Of a stretch of DNA of 64,000 nt, positions 1 to 7,437 are shown piece by piece; positions within the stretch are counted from its first letter, which is position 1, and the number at the start of each line of letters is the position of its first letter. The DNA is from JBBSBY01 sp038250835 (lineage in GTDB: Bacteria; Desulfobacterota; Desulfomonilia; Desulfomonilales; Desulfomonilaceae), in the NCBI GenBank assembly GCA_038250835.1, contig JBBSBY010000002.1:59962-123961 (forward strand), read 5' to 3'. The position numbers and the translations under genes were made by a program. The notes under the pieces were generated by a model, which saw only the letters and a list, made by a program, of their open reading frames with translations, had not been told where the DNA came from and did not search any database.

Positions 1-432
1 CTCCCTCGTAAGTTGACAGGACGCGTGATACGTCACTTTGACTTTTCTCGCAAAAGCTTTGGATTCGTGGGCTTTAAGGACGTGAACCAAAAATTGAGTC
101 AATTCATAAGTCTGGTCGGCTACATTCTGTGCCTTCGCGAGCATAGCGGGATCATCTTTGAACAGGACTGGATAGTGGTTTTTGACCATAGATGCGCAAG
201 ATCCGGAAGGCGCGACAATGGGATCAGACGGCGAGAACACTTTAAGGAAGTGTTTAGCCGCTTTTTTAGATTCATGAGTATATCCGCCGCTATTCGACGG
301 TTTTCCGCAACAAGTCTGGTTCTTGGGAACTATGGCTTGGGCTCCGAAGCGCTCAAGCAATTTAAGCGAAGCGGCGCCGGTCTCAGGAAAAAATGTATCT
401 ACAAGGCATGTGCTGAAAAACTGAACGCGCAT
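1..432 (-). CDS. lutA: LutA/LldE-type (Fe-S)-binding oxidoreductase subunit, partial (3' end beyond the window)
   Basis: Reading leftward from ATG at 432, an open frame of 144 codons runs off the left edge without a stop. The product begins MRVQFFSTCLVDTFFPETG and carries a CCG-type cysteine motif (TCCGKPSNSGG) near residue 45, then SGSCASMVKNHYP and TYHASCQLTRE. These are signatures of the CCG-domain subunit (YkgE/LldE/LutA) of the L-lactate oxidation complex, a cytoplasmic Fe-S subunit that works with LutB and LutC. An AGAGGTG ribosome binding site lies 4 bases before the ATG. The partner genes would lie to the left. An LUD-domain (LutC-like) gene occurs separately near 39.9 kb. About the first 60% of the protein is present. 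The family assignment is firm; lactate as substrate is inferred from the family. Confidence 0.85.
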   Translation of the reverse strand, partial: MRVQFFSTCLVDTFFPETGAASLKLLERFGAQAIVPKNQTCCGKPSNSGGYTHESKKAAKHFLKVFSPSDPIVAPSGSCASMVKNHYPVLFKDDPAMLAKAQNVADQTYELTQFLVHVLKAHESKAFARKVKVTYHASCQLTRE

Positions 433-625
433 TATGCACCTCTAACGACAAATACTGAAATTCAATAAAGTGACGTCACTTAAAGCTTATCGGCTCTAAC
501 GCGATTACTGGGCTTATTAGCATTCGGAATAGTAAATGCGCCTGAATTGGTATCTAATGCGCCGCCAACCGAGTTAGGTGATAGCAGAAGATATCAAAAA
601 AAAGCGCATCCGAAAACATTTACTA

Positions 626-874
626 TTATATTTTAGTGGATTGTTTCCCATAGGTCACAGAAGCGACTAAGCGGTCCCACTTGATTTCGACGGCGCCATC
701 TTTTGCGACCCAGTAATTTGCAATGATGCTAAGCACTCGTTCGCTGCCGCCGGCGGCGGACACATCAGCAACAACAAAAACAATGTTCATCGCATTTGGT
801 AAGTAAGCAGAGATATGTGATGGACATGTACCGACTTTAACGTGAAATTTTCCGCCATGGTGAGATAAGTCAGC
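626..874 (-). other. Protein-like open frame without a clear start, between mltD and lutA
   Basis: The 444-base gap from 433 to 876 holds one leftward open frame, stop TAA at 626-628, open back to the end of mltD. It reads plausibly as protein: the stretch FVVADVSAAGGSERVLSI is followed by an IANYWVAKDG-like stretch. The only ATG, at 790, gives a 54-residue product with no evident ribosome binding site. It could be a short gene, the C-terminal remnant of a decayed gene, or chance. I recognise no family. The rest of the gap (433-625) is AT-rich and shows nothing recognisable. Confidence 0.2.
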
Positions 875-876
875 AG

Positions 877-2115
877 CTATCTTAGAGCCGAAAGTCGTCT
901 ACTCTTCTTTAAAATCCGTTCTTTGGTTTGAGTTTTCTTGGCAGGAACGAATATCTTGGCGCCTGCTTTGAGTTTACGACTGAAATTTACGTCCGGATTT
1001 AAATGCGCCAACTTTGTCTTGGGAATGCCGTAACGTTTCGAGATACGCGTTAAACTGTCTCCGCGGTTCACTACATGGACGATACAGTTACGGCCTTCGT
1101 CAGGCTTCACGTCCTTGAGTTTGGCCAAAAGAATATTTTTCTTACCTCTAGGTATCCTGATGGAGTAGTGAGGTTCAGGCGGCGTCATTCCCCTTATCAA
1201 ACTTGGATTAAGTTCCATTAACTCATGGAGATCTAAACGCATGGCTTTAGCGAGCTTTTCGATGGAGTAGCTTCCTTCGATCATTGCAAATTCGTGTTGA
1301 GGATCATCAGTTTTATTGTGCGGTTTGGAAAACCCGTATTTATCGGCATGTTTCGCTATGTGAGCAATCGCCTGAAATCGTGGGACAAATTCTCTTGTTT
1401 CTCGTTTCAGCTTATTACTGGAACAAATCTCGTCGTATTCGTTTGCGTCTTCCTGGCATAAAACCTTATTCATCTTGTTTTCGCCCGAATTGTATGCGCT
1501 TAGCGCTAAACGCCAGCAGCCGAACATGCCGTAAAGATCCTTCAGATACGTCAAAGCCGCCTGAGTTGATTTGCGAGGATCCAGTCGTTCGTCAACCCAG
1601 TTGTCTACTCTTAGCCCGTAACTCCTGGCTGTTGCAGGCATGAATTGCCACATGCCCAGGGCATTTGCAGGAGATCTGGCTTCAGGATTTGCCCCCGATT
1701 CCAAAAGAAACAGGTAAGCCAGATCTTCGGGAGCGCCGTTCTCCTTAGCCATAGATTTAACCATAGGCAAATACTGTTCAGCCTGGGTGAGATACCTTTT
1801 CATGGTTTCCCGTTGCCCATAGGCGTATTCTTTGATAAAGCGCCTTACGACGGGAGAAGATTCGTCCAACGGGACGTGGGTAAAAGATCCAGTTTCAGGT
1901 TTGCATTTATCGTCTCGTCCGGCAAAGCAGACGGCTTTAGATATGGCGTTTGCGAGGATGGGTTTGGGATCGAAATTTGACTTTACAAGTTTCGAGGACG
2001 AGCCGCAGCCACCCACCAGGAAGGCCGCTCCGCACAACAATATTGCTGATACTCGCCACCCCAGTGGATAAATGTATGACTTCCATAAATCCCTGGGCGC
2101 CGCCGCGGGATTCAC
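877..2115 (-). CDS. mltD: Membrane-bound lytic murein transglycosylase D-like lipoprotein (SLT domain plus LysM)
   Basis: It cleaves peptidoglycan glycan strands with 1,6-anhydro ring formation, acting from the envelope. The start was set at GTG 2115 because AGGAGG sits 5 bases upstream, giving 412 residues; a longer ATG frame to 2193 lacks such a site. The N-terminus has a hydrophobic stretch ending in the lipobox LVGGC, so it is probably a lipoprotein. The SLT domain is recognised by LLESGANPEARSPANALG, with the catalytic glutamate in LLESG, and by MWQFMPATARSYGL and ALSAYNSGENK. A degenerate LysM-like repeat (EGSYSIEKLAKAM) precedes a clear C-terminal LysM (VVNRGDSLTRISKRYGIP). It stands alone on the minus strand with no evident operon. 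Confidence 0.9.
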   Translation of the reverse strand: MNPAAAPRDLWKSYIYPLGWRVSAILLCGAAFLVGGCGSSSKLVKSNFDPKPILANAISKAVCFAGRDDKCKPETGSFTHVPLDESSPVVRRFIKEYAYGQRETMKRYLTQAEQYLPMVKSMAKENGAPEDLAYLFLLESGANPEARSPANALGMWQFMPATARSYGLRVDNWVDERLDPRKSTQAALTYLKDLYGMFGCWRLALSAYNSGENKMNKVLCQEDANEYDEICSSNKLKRETREFVPRFQAIAHIAKHADKYGFSKPHNKTDDPQHEFAMIEGSYSIEKLAKAMRLDLHELMELNPSLIRGMTPPEPHYSIRIPRGKKNILLAKLKDVKPDEGRNCIVHVVNRGDSLTRISKRYGIPKTKLAHLNPDVNFSRKLKAGAKIFVPAKKTQTKERILKKSRRLSALR

Positions 2116-2328
2116 ACTTACCTCCTGAAAACCGTCAAACTCGAGATAATATTGCAGATAGCTAATATTAGACTGCTTAGTCCAGGCTGTCAATGTAAAA
2201 CCCGCTTTGTAGCCTGTGCCCGATCCTCCATCTCAGTAACTCAATGAATAATCAATTGCAATCTTTAAACGGCCGCAACTGACTTAATGTAAGAGTGTTC
2301 GTAAAGAACAGGTTATTAAAGGCCAAAA

Positions 2329-3036
2329 TCATAGGGGAATTGCTACCTGTAGCCCATCCTTAATATGGTTCAATTTTCCCCCTCGAGAAACGAGCAACGC
2401 CTCGGCGGCTCTTAAACCCTGATGGTCGAGATCAGCCTCCAATGTTCCGGGAAGTCCCGCCGGCTCAACCGTCCAGCTAATGGTAACAAGGGTTTGGCTT
2501 TCACACTCGCCAATATTCATGGAAATCAGCGGCTGTCGGCCCATTTCCGTTGCTTCAGTTTTTTCCACGCATTCACATACCAAGTCTCGAGCATAAGCGA
2601 CGGCTTGAATCAGTATACCTTCAATATTTGTCGAATCCCTGATTAAAATTTCATTAGACTGATCATTCGTAATAGAAAAGCTTATTCCATGTCCGATCAT
2701 CTGCCGGCCCATTAAGGCATTAATATGCTCCACAATTCCGGCTAAAGTTCCGGGGGGCTCATCCACTCTAGGCGTCTTGGTATAGTTCTTCAAACTATCT
2801 ATAATCTCAATGGCTCTTTGTACCTGGTCAGGAATTACGCTGAGTCTTTTGAGCAATAAATCTTTTTCAGGAGCTTCAAGGGCGCTTTTGTCCATTCGCA
2901 GCCTAATCACCTGAGAGGCTATGGTAATGGCGTTCAAAGGCTGTGCGATCTCATGCGCAAAACCGCCGAAGAGTTCTTTAAGGGTGAGTAGAGAAAGCAG
3001 GTCTTCGTTTGTAAAAGGAATGTTCTTTGTCATCAT
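2329..3036 (-). CDS. Degenerate histidine-kinase-like protein (HisKA without recognisable ATP-binding boxes)
   Basis: The 235-residue cytoplasmic protein has a good H-box, FGGFAHEIAQPLNAI, around residue 25, followed by the helical dimerisation region typical of HisKA. The region expected to be the ATPase is poor. The N-box position reads ILIQAVAYARDLV with no asparagine, and no G1 (DxGxG) motif is seen. Only GLRAAEALLVSRGGKL near the end resembles the G2-to-strand segment of a kinase. It therefore looks like a dimerisation and phosphotransfer remnant or a scaffold, not an active kinase. No sensor domain, membrane segment or adjacent response regulator is present. The start is uncertain between two consecutive ATGs. 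Confidence 0.6.
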   Translation of the reverse strand: MMTKNIPFTNEDLLSLLTLKELFGGFAHEIAQPLNAITIASQVIRLRMDKSALEAPEKDLLLKRLSVIPDQVQRAIEIIDSLKNYTKTPRVDEPPGTLAGIVEHINALMGRQMIGHGISFSITNDQSNEILIRDSTNIEGILIQAVAYARDLVCECVEKTEATEMGRQPLISMNIGECESQTLVTISWTVEPAGLPGTLEADLDHQGLRAAEALLVSRGGKLNHIKDGLQVAIPL

Positions 3037-3281
3037 TGTTTCCGGAATAGTCGATAAAGATCGTCAATTAAGATTGGAGTGAAAAGATGATATAATTAAT
3101 AACATTCTTTTAATGATCCGCTTCATGTTTTTGCATATGTGACTCGGGCTTGACACACAAGTTTAAATTTGACTCAAGCCAAGAAAAATCAGTAACCATT
3201 TCTTTGACGCTATTGGTATTTGTCTCAGTATTACTTAACTTATTTACTGATGATATTTAAAAGTTTTTCCCTGGAGAACCT

Positions 3282-3893
3282 ATGAGCCAAACTGCTGTAA
3301 TTGTGGTCGATTTTCAAGCAGATTTTACCGAGTTCCGCAACGGGTCTCTTGCCGTCGCGTCTACGGGATTAGACTATGTGGATTTGGTAATTAAGGAAAC
3401 CAAAAAGTTTAAGGACCTGTCTCTCCCAATTATAGCGACTCGGGATTATCATCCGCCTGAACACGTCTCATTCTATACGAATCATCCCGGTAAAAAAGTC
3501 TTTGATGTAGTTTCGGTAAACGCTCGAGAGCAAGTTCTTTGGCCGCCGCATTGTGTTCAGGGAACGCCCGGCGTTGCAATTTTGCTGCCCATTGATCTCA
3601 TTGATCATACCATCACGACCGCGGATAAGCCCGAGTTTGAAGGATATTCGGCATTTCAGGACGACGGCGGACGTGACACGGGATTGGCGGCCTTGCTTAA
3701 CAAATTGGAAGCAACCCGCCTCCTAGTCTATGGCTTAGCGATTGATTATTGTGTAAAAGCCACTGTGTTGCATGCCGTGGAGCTTGGTTACGAAGCGGTA
3801 TTGCTTCGGCGTCTCAGCCGTGGCATAACTCCATTGGGGGAGCAAAAAGCAATCAAGGAAATGAGATCAGCCGGCGCTCTTATTGAAGATTGA
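3282..3893 (+). CDS. pncA: Nicotinamidase / isochorismatase-family amidohydrolase
   Basis: It is predicted to hydrolyse nicotinamide to nicotinate for NAD salvage in the cytoplasm. The triad and metal-site regions are visible: Asp10 in VVDFQADF, the metal motif RDYHPPEH, a lysine in TADKPEFEGYSAFQDD, and the nucleophilic cysteine in GLAIDYCVKATVLH. The WPPHCVQGTPG segment is characteristic of PncA, not of other isochorismatases. The length of 203 residues fits the family. A GGAG site precedes ATG 3282 (CTGGAGAACCTATGAGC). The next gene on the same strand starts 45 bases after its stop, so they may be co-transcribed. Confidence 0.88.
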   Translation: MSQTAVIVVDFQADFTEFRNGSLAVASTGLDYVDLVIKETKKFKDLSLPIIATRDYHPPEHVSFYTNHPGKKVFDVVSVNAREQVLWPPHCVQGTPGVAILLPIDLIDHTITTADKPEFEGYSAFQDDGGRDTGLAALLNKLEATRLLVYGLAIDYCVKATVLHAVELGYEAVLLRRLSRGITPLGEQKAIKEMRSAGALIED

Positions 3894-3938
3894 TGTGAAA
3901 ATTCTATTTTCATGGCTATAAAAGCAAGAGGTGAATTG

Positions 3939-4598
3939 ATGAACAGGAAATTATTTTCAATTTTAACTGTGTGTGTGCTTTTTTTGGGAACGGCGATAAC
4001 CGCTATTGCCGAGGATTTAAAACCGACAAAGCTACCTGAGCCCAACCTGGATCAAACGAAGTCACTGGCCCAGGCGTTGAGGGAAAGAAAGACGACTCGA
4101 GAATTTACTTCGCAGCCCTTGCCTGATCAAGTATTGTCTAATCTACTGTGGTCGGCTTGGGGAATAAACAGGCCGGATTCCGGTAGACGAACGGCCCCAA
4201 GCTCCAAAAATCGGCAAGAGATTGATTTGTACGTCTCGACAGCCAACGGGACGTATATATACGAAGCAAAGTCACATATTCTGCGTCCGGTGGTTTCAGG
4301 TGATCATCGCAATTTGACGTTTAGTCAAGAACCGTTCCAGGACGCTCCTGTTAATATTGTTTTTGTGGCGGACCTGAATCGAATGGGAGAAGGTGTGAGT
4401 GAAGAAAACAAAATGCTGTCGGCTTCCGTGGACACTGGATTCATCGCTCAAAATATTTATCTTTATTGCGCTGTTTCGGGGCTGAACACCGGGTACCGCG
4501 TAACCTTACCCAAAGATAAATTTGCTCAAATAATGAAATTGAAATCGAGTCAAAAAATCATAGGGGCGCAAAGCGTAGGTCTGCCGATATCTAAGTAG
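3939..4598 (+). CDS. Secreted SagB-type nitroreductase-family protein
   Basis: The start was placed at ATG 3939, preceded by AGAGGTGA, giving MNRKLFSILTVCVLFLGTAI and a cleavable signal peptide ending near AIAED. The mature part is a nitroreductase-fold domain of the SagB/ThcOx kind: RERKTTREFTSQPLP with LLWSAWGINRP, then RTAPSSKNRQEIDLYV, and a C-terminal SGLNTGYRVTLP segment. Such proteins usually bind FMN. An exported version is found in several anaerobes, but its substrate is unknown. It follows pncA on the same strand. The signal peptide and fold are clear; the reaction is not. Confidence 0.75.
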   Translation: MNRKLFSILTVCVLFLGTAITAIAEDLKPTKLPEPNLDQTKSLAQALRERKTTREFTSQPLPDQVLSNLLWSAWGINRPDSGRRTAPSSKNRQEIDLYVSTANGTYIYEAKSHILRPVVSGDHRNLTFSQEPFQDAPVNIVFVADLNRMGEGVSEENKMLSASVDTGFIAQNIYLYCAVSGLNTGYRVTLPKDKFAQIMKLKSSQKIIGAQSVGLPISK

Positions 4599-4630
4599 CC
4601 GTATTGATTGAATACATCAATTGTTTAGAG

Positions 4631-4672
4631 TTCCGAAGCTCGGAAGTTTTGTCTGCCGGCGTGGGCCGGCAG
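4631..4672. terminator. Two hairpins between the convergent nitroreductase and rny genes
   Basis: TTCCGA-AGC-TCGGAA (4631-4645) is followed by GTTTTGT, resembling a weak intrinsic terminator for the plus-strand gene. Immediately after it, CTGCCGGC-GTGG-GCCGGCAG (4653-4672) is a perfect 8-base-pair stem without a T-run. Both lie in the gap between converging genes, where termination in both directions would be expected. Confidence 0.5.
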
Positions 4673-4757
4673 TCTGTCCATCTTGAGGACGAGACGTTTT
4701 TATCTAACGGCGCCCAACTCGGATCATCAATTTTATAAATGCATTCGCGGTGGTTGT

Positions 4758-6320
4758 TTACCTGGCGTATTCCACTGCTCGGCTTTCTCTTACCACCACG
4801 ATTTTAATTTGGCCCGGATATGACAAATCCTTTTCTATCTTTTTTCTGATGTCACGAGCCAACATTGTCAAGCCGTCGTCGGAAATATTTGAATTCTCGA
4901 CAATTATACGGATTTCACGACCGGCTTGAATTGCAAAAGATTTACTCACACCCTTGAAAGAATCGGCTATTCTCTCCAAATCTTCGAGTCGCTTGACATA
5001 ATTCTCAAGCATTTCACGTCGCGCGCCGGGACGCGCCGCAGAAAGAGTATCCGCTGCTTGAACAAGGACCGCCATTACACTTGTTGGGTCTTCGTCGCCG
5101 TGGTGAGCCGCAATCGCATTTACAATCAATGTCGATTCCCCATGACGACGGGCAATATCCGCCCCGATTATAGCGTGAGCGCCTTCAACTTCGTGATCAA
5201 TCGCTTTGCCGATATCGTGCAGCAAGCCCGCTCGGCGGGCCCTTTTCTGGTTTAGCCCCAATTCGGCGGCCATTATGCCGCACAGGAAAGCGACTTCAAT
5301 GGAATGTTGGTAAACGTTTTGGGCAAAGGATGTGCGATATTTTAACTTGCCCAACAGCTTTATCAACTCGGGATTAATTCCGTGGACTCCTACATCGAAG
5401 CTGGCTTGCTCGCCAGCTTCGACAATGGCCTCTTCCATTTCCTGAGATACCTTTTTCACGATTTCTTCAATACGAGCCGGATGAATTCTGCCGTCATTAA
5501 TCAGACGTTCCAGGGCTATCCGCGCAATTTCGCGCCGGATGGAATTATACCCGGAAAGAATAACGGCTTCAGGAGTATCGTCAATGATGAGATCAATTCC
5601 GGTCGCAGCTTCTATTGCTCTGATGTTGCGGCCCTCTCGACCAATTATGCGGCCTTTCATTTCCTCGTTTGGCAAATTGACTACCGAAACGGTACGCTCC
5701 GCGATGAAATCCGCCGCGTATCTGCCAACTGCGGTCGCAATGATTTCTTTAGCTTTCTTATCAGCTTGACTATGGGCTTCCTCTTCGATCTGCCTGACAA
5801 TCCGCGCACATTCGAGGCGAGATTCGTCTTCCACTTTCTTTAGTAAGATATCCTTGGCTTCAGTTGCGCTAAGTCCTGCAACGGACTCCAACTTATCCTG
5901 TTGTTTCTTAACTAAGGCTTCAGATTCCTTTTCTCGATCTTTAGCACGTTTAAATCCGGCTTCGATTTCCTTCTCGTGCTTTGCCAGTGAATTTTCTTTT
6001 TGTTCAAGCTGAGAGCCTTTTCGCTCTAAGTTTTCTTCTTTCTTGAGCAAACGAGACTCCCTAGCAGAGAGTTCGGACCTCCGTTCTTTAATTTCCGTTT
6101 CCAGTTCGGCTCTTTTTTGGAAAAGTTTATCTTTAGCCTGAAGAAGGACTTCCTTCTTTATGGTTTCGGCTTCTTTTTCAGCGATCTTGATAATTTCAGT
6201 CGCGTCGGACTTGGCTGATTCGATCCGGCTCTTGTCTAAGAATCTGGCTGCGGCGTATCCTCCGCCTGCGCCTAATAACAGAGCGACAAGGGCAGGAATC
6301 ACTAGGGAGATCGATTCCAA
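4758..6320 (-). CDS. rny: Ribonuclease Y
   Basis: RNase Y is a membrane-anchored endoribonuclease that starts mRNA decay. The start was set at TTG 6320, 3 bases after GGAGGGG, giving 520 residues, the family's usual length. The longer frame to ATG 6374 adds 18 residues without a ribosome binding site. Domains run in order: an N-terminal membrane helix (LVIPALVALLLGAGGGY), a long charged coiled coil (about residues 30-190), a KH domain with GRIIGREGRNIRAIE, then an HD domain with the HD pair in AGLLHDIGKAIDHEVEGAHA. The C-terminus ends in the typical YPGQIKIVVVRE segment. It lies downstream of zapA and the 6S RNA candidate, reading the same way. Confidence 0.95.
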   Translation of the reverse strand: MESISLVIPALVALLLGAGGGYAAARFLDKSRIESAKSDATEIIKIAEKEAETIKKEVLLQAKDKLFQKRAELETEIKERRSELSARESRLLKKEENLERKGSQLEQKENSLAKHEKEIEAGFKRAKDREKESEALVKKQQDKLESVAGLSATEAKDILLKKVEDESRLECARIVRQIEEEAHSQADKKAKEIIATAVGRYAADFIAERTVSVVNLPNEEMKGRIIGREGRNIRAIEAATGIDLIIDDTPEAVILSGYNSIRREIARIALERLINDGRIHPARIEEIVKKVSQEMEEAIVEAGEQASFDVGVHGINPELIKLLGKLKYRTSFAQNVYQHSIEVAFLCGIMAAELGLNQKRARRAGLLHDIGKAIDHEVEGAHAIIGADIARRHGESTLIVNAIAAHHGDEDPTSVMAVLVQAADTLSAARPGARREMLENYVKRLEDLERIADSFKGVSKSFAIQAGREIRIIVENSNISDDGLTMLARDIRKKIEKDLSYPGQIKIVVVRESRAVEYAR

Positions 6321-6520
6321 GAGCCCCTCCGTATAGATATAAATTGACGGGACGCCCATGCAGGAAGATATCAAGGATGTGGTAGTGGTAGAAGGGGCAG
6401 ATTAAAGTATATATAGACGGCGAATTATTCCGACAAAAATATATATTCTCCCCCGAATGGCCATCCAGAGGCTTCCAAAAACATCCCGGTTATGGGCTGG
6501 TAGGAACAACACACGTAAGG

Positions 6521-6712
6521 AATGGGAGGACCCCCGCTCGACCGTGCGCCAGATTTTTTGAACCTAGTTTCCCAGGTGGGAACCAAGCGATTGTTTCAGA
6601 CTTCCTGCTTCAATGGCAGGCATGCACACCACAATCGGGAACGGCTCCCATTTTTTGAGTGTTGGCTCAAAAAATTACTGACTTCACCAATCGCGCAGGG
6701 GCATTAGCATCC
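6521..6712 (-). ncRNA. ssrS: Candidate 6S RNA (SsrS)
   Basis: This non-coding stretch lies directly downstream of zapA, the place where 6S RNA sits in many proteobacteria. Read on the minus strand it contains, in order, CCCCTGCGCGAT (compare CCCCUGAGCCGAU of enterobacterial 6S), a hairpin TTTTTTGAG/CTCAAAAAA, GGTGTGCATGCC (compare the conserved GGUGUGCAUG of Pseudomonas 6S), the hairpin TTCCCACCTGGGAA in the position of the 3' bubble hairpin, and a GC-rich 3' strand with GCGCACGG and GCGGGGGTC that can close on the 5' strand. The length of about 190 nt fits. 6S RNA binds the housekeeping RNA polymerase holoenzyme. The comparison is from memory, not a covariance search, and the ends are approximate. 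Confidence 0.6.
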
Positions 6713-6717
6713 GTATA

Positions 6718-7008
6718 TCAGGATTTCCGATCCATGGCTTCTAAGAGCCGCTCGGTTTTCTCCTCCAACTCTTTAATAGTCTGTTCCTTAACCTGTTTAT
6801 ATTGAAACATCTCATCGGTTATGTTGAGAAGGGTCAAAACCGCCAAATCCAATGTCGTAACAACATTAGATTTTGCTTGTATGTCTCTTGAGCGGCGCCT
6901 AATGTGATCAGCCAATTCTTCTACGTAGCGCCCATCACCCTGTCCCTTGACCGTATATTCACGACCGAAAAGTTTTACCTTAATCAATTCTAATTGATTT
7001 TTATCCAC
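6718..7008 (-). CDS. zapA: Cell division protein ZapA
   Basis: ZapA bundles FtsZ filaments at the division ring. The 96-residue product begins with a small beta-strand head (LELIKVKLFGREYTV, then a GDGRYVEELADHI segment) followed by a long alpha-helical coiled coil to the end, the standard ZapA architecture. The helix includes TTLDLAVLTLLNITDEM, matching the family's conserved A-L-N pattern. It follows the ZapB-like gene by 32 bases on the same strand and precedes the 6S RNA candidate. Its small size and neighbourhood both support the call. Confidence 0.9.
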   Translation of the reverse strand: MDKNQLELIKVKLFGREYTVKGQGDGRYVEELADHIRRRSRDIQAKSNVVTTLDLAVLTLLNITDEMFQYKQVKEQTIKELEEKTERLLEAMDRKS

Positions 7009-7040
7009 TGTGGTAGATTCTTCGTCGTAAACACCTTTTT

Positions 7041-7262
7041 TCAGGTGAGCGCCTCCAGTTTTTCTATTATTTTGTCCAACTTACCTTTGGCCGACTTATG
7101 GTCCTTCTGCAACTTTTTAAGAGTCCGGTCAAGCTCACCAATCCGTTTGTCGCGCTTCTCGAGTTCTTTGCCGAATCGCTCTTGTTCTTTTTTGGATTGA
7201 TCATTCTGTTCTATTAAATGCATGATCTTCTCCTCGAGAAGAGCAAGCTTATCCGAATCCAT
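7041..7262 (-). CDS. ZapB-like small coiled-coil protein
   Basis: A 73-residue protein that is nearly all charged coiled coil (heptad-like L/I spacing from residue 5 to 70), with a C-terminal KLDKIIEKLEALT. Position directly upstream of zapA and the size both fit ZapB-like division proteins, but the sequence is too simple to prove homology. It is the first gene of the leftward zapB-like-zapA-6S-rny group. Upstream of its ATG the sequence CCCGG and weak purine stretches give only a modest ribosome binding site. The function is inferred mainly from context. Confidence 0.7.
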   Translation of the reverse strand: MDSDKLALLEEKIMHLIEQNDQSKKEQERFGKELEKRDKRIGELDRTLKKLQKDHKSAKGKLDKIIEKLEALT

Positions 7263-7437
7263 CCGGGTCTCCTTAAATCTTTTGAGATCCGCTATGATTA
7301 TATTCCTTCAGGGGTAAGTGTCAAGAAATATGACGTCAAGGAGTTTACTCAAGATTATTTAATTGCTTGTGCCACATCGAATAATTGGATGCATTCTTGC
7401 GCCGACATACGCGAGGATAGCTGCTTAAATCTAGCGG

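Noticed and set aside
13..468. A rightward 151-codon frame at the left edge
   Set aside because: It runs antisense to the LutA-like gene, which has the CCG motif and a ribosome binding site; the rightward text has no protein-like features.
1284..2165. Several rightward frames opposite mltD
   Set aside because: They are the complement of a gene with clear SLT and LysM motifs and have no ribosome binding sites.
5382..5843. A 153-codon rightward frame opposite rny
   Set aside because: It lies entirely on the complement of the KH and coiled-coil regions of rny and shows no motif.
6522..6707. A 61-codon rightward frame between zapA and rny
   Set aside because: It coincides with the 6S RNA candidate on the other strand, and its text has no protein-like character.
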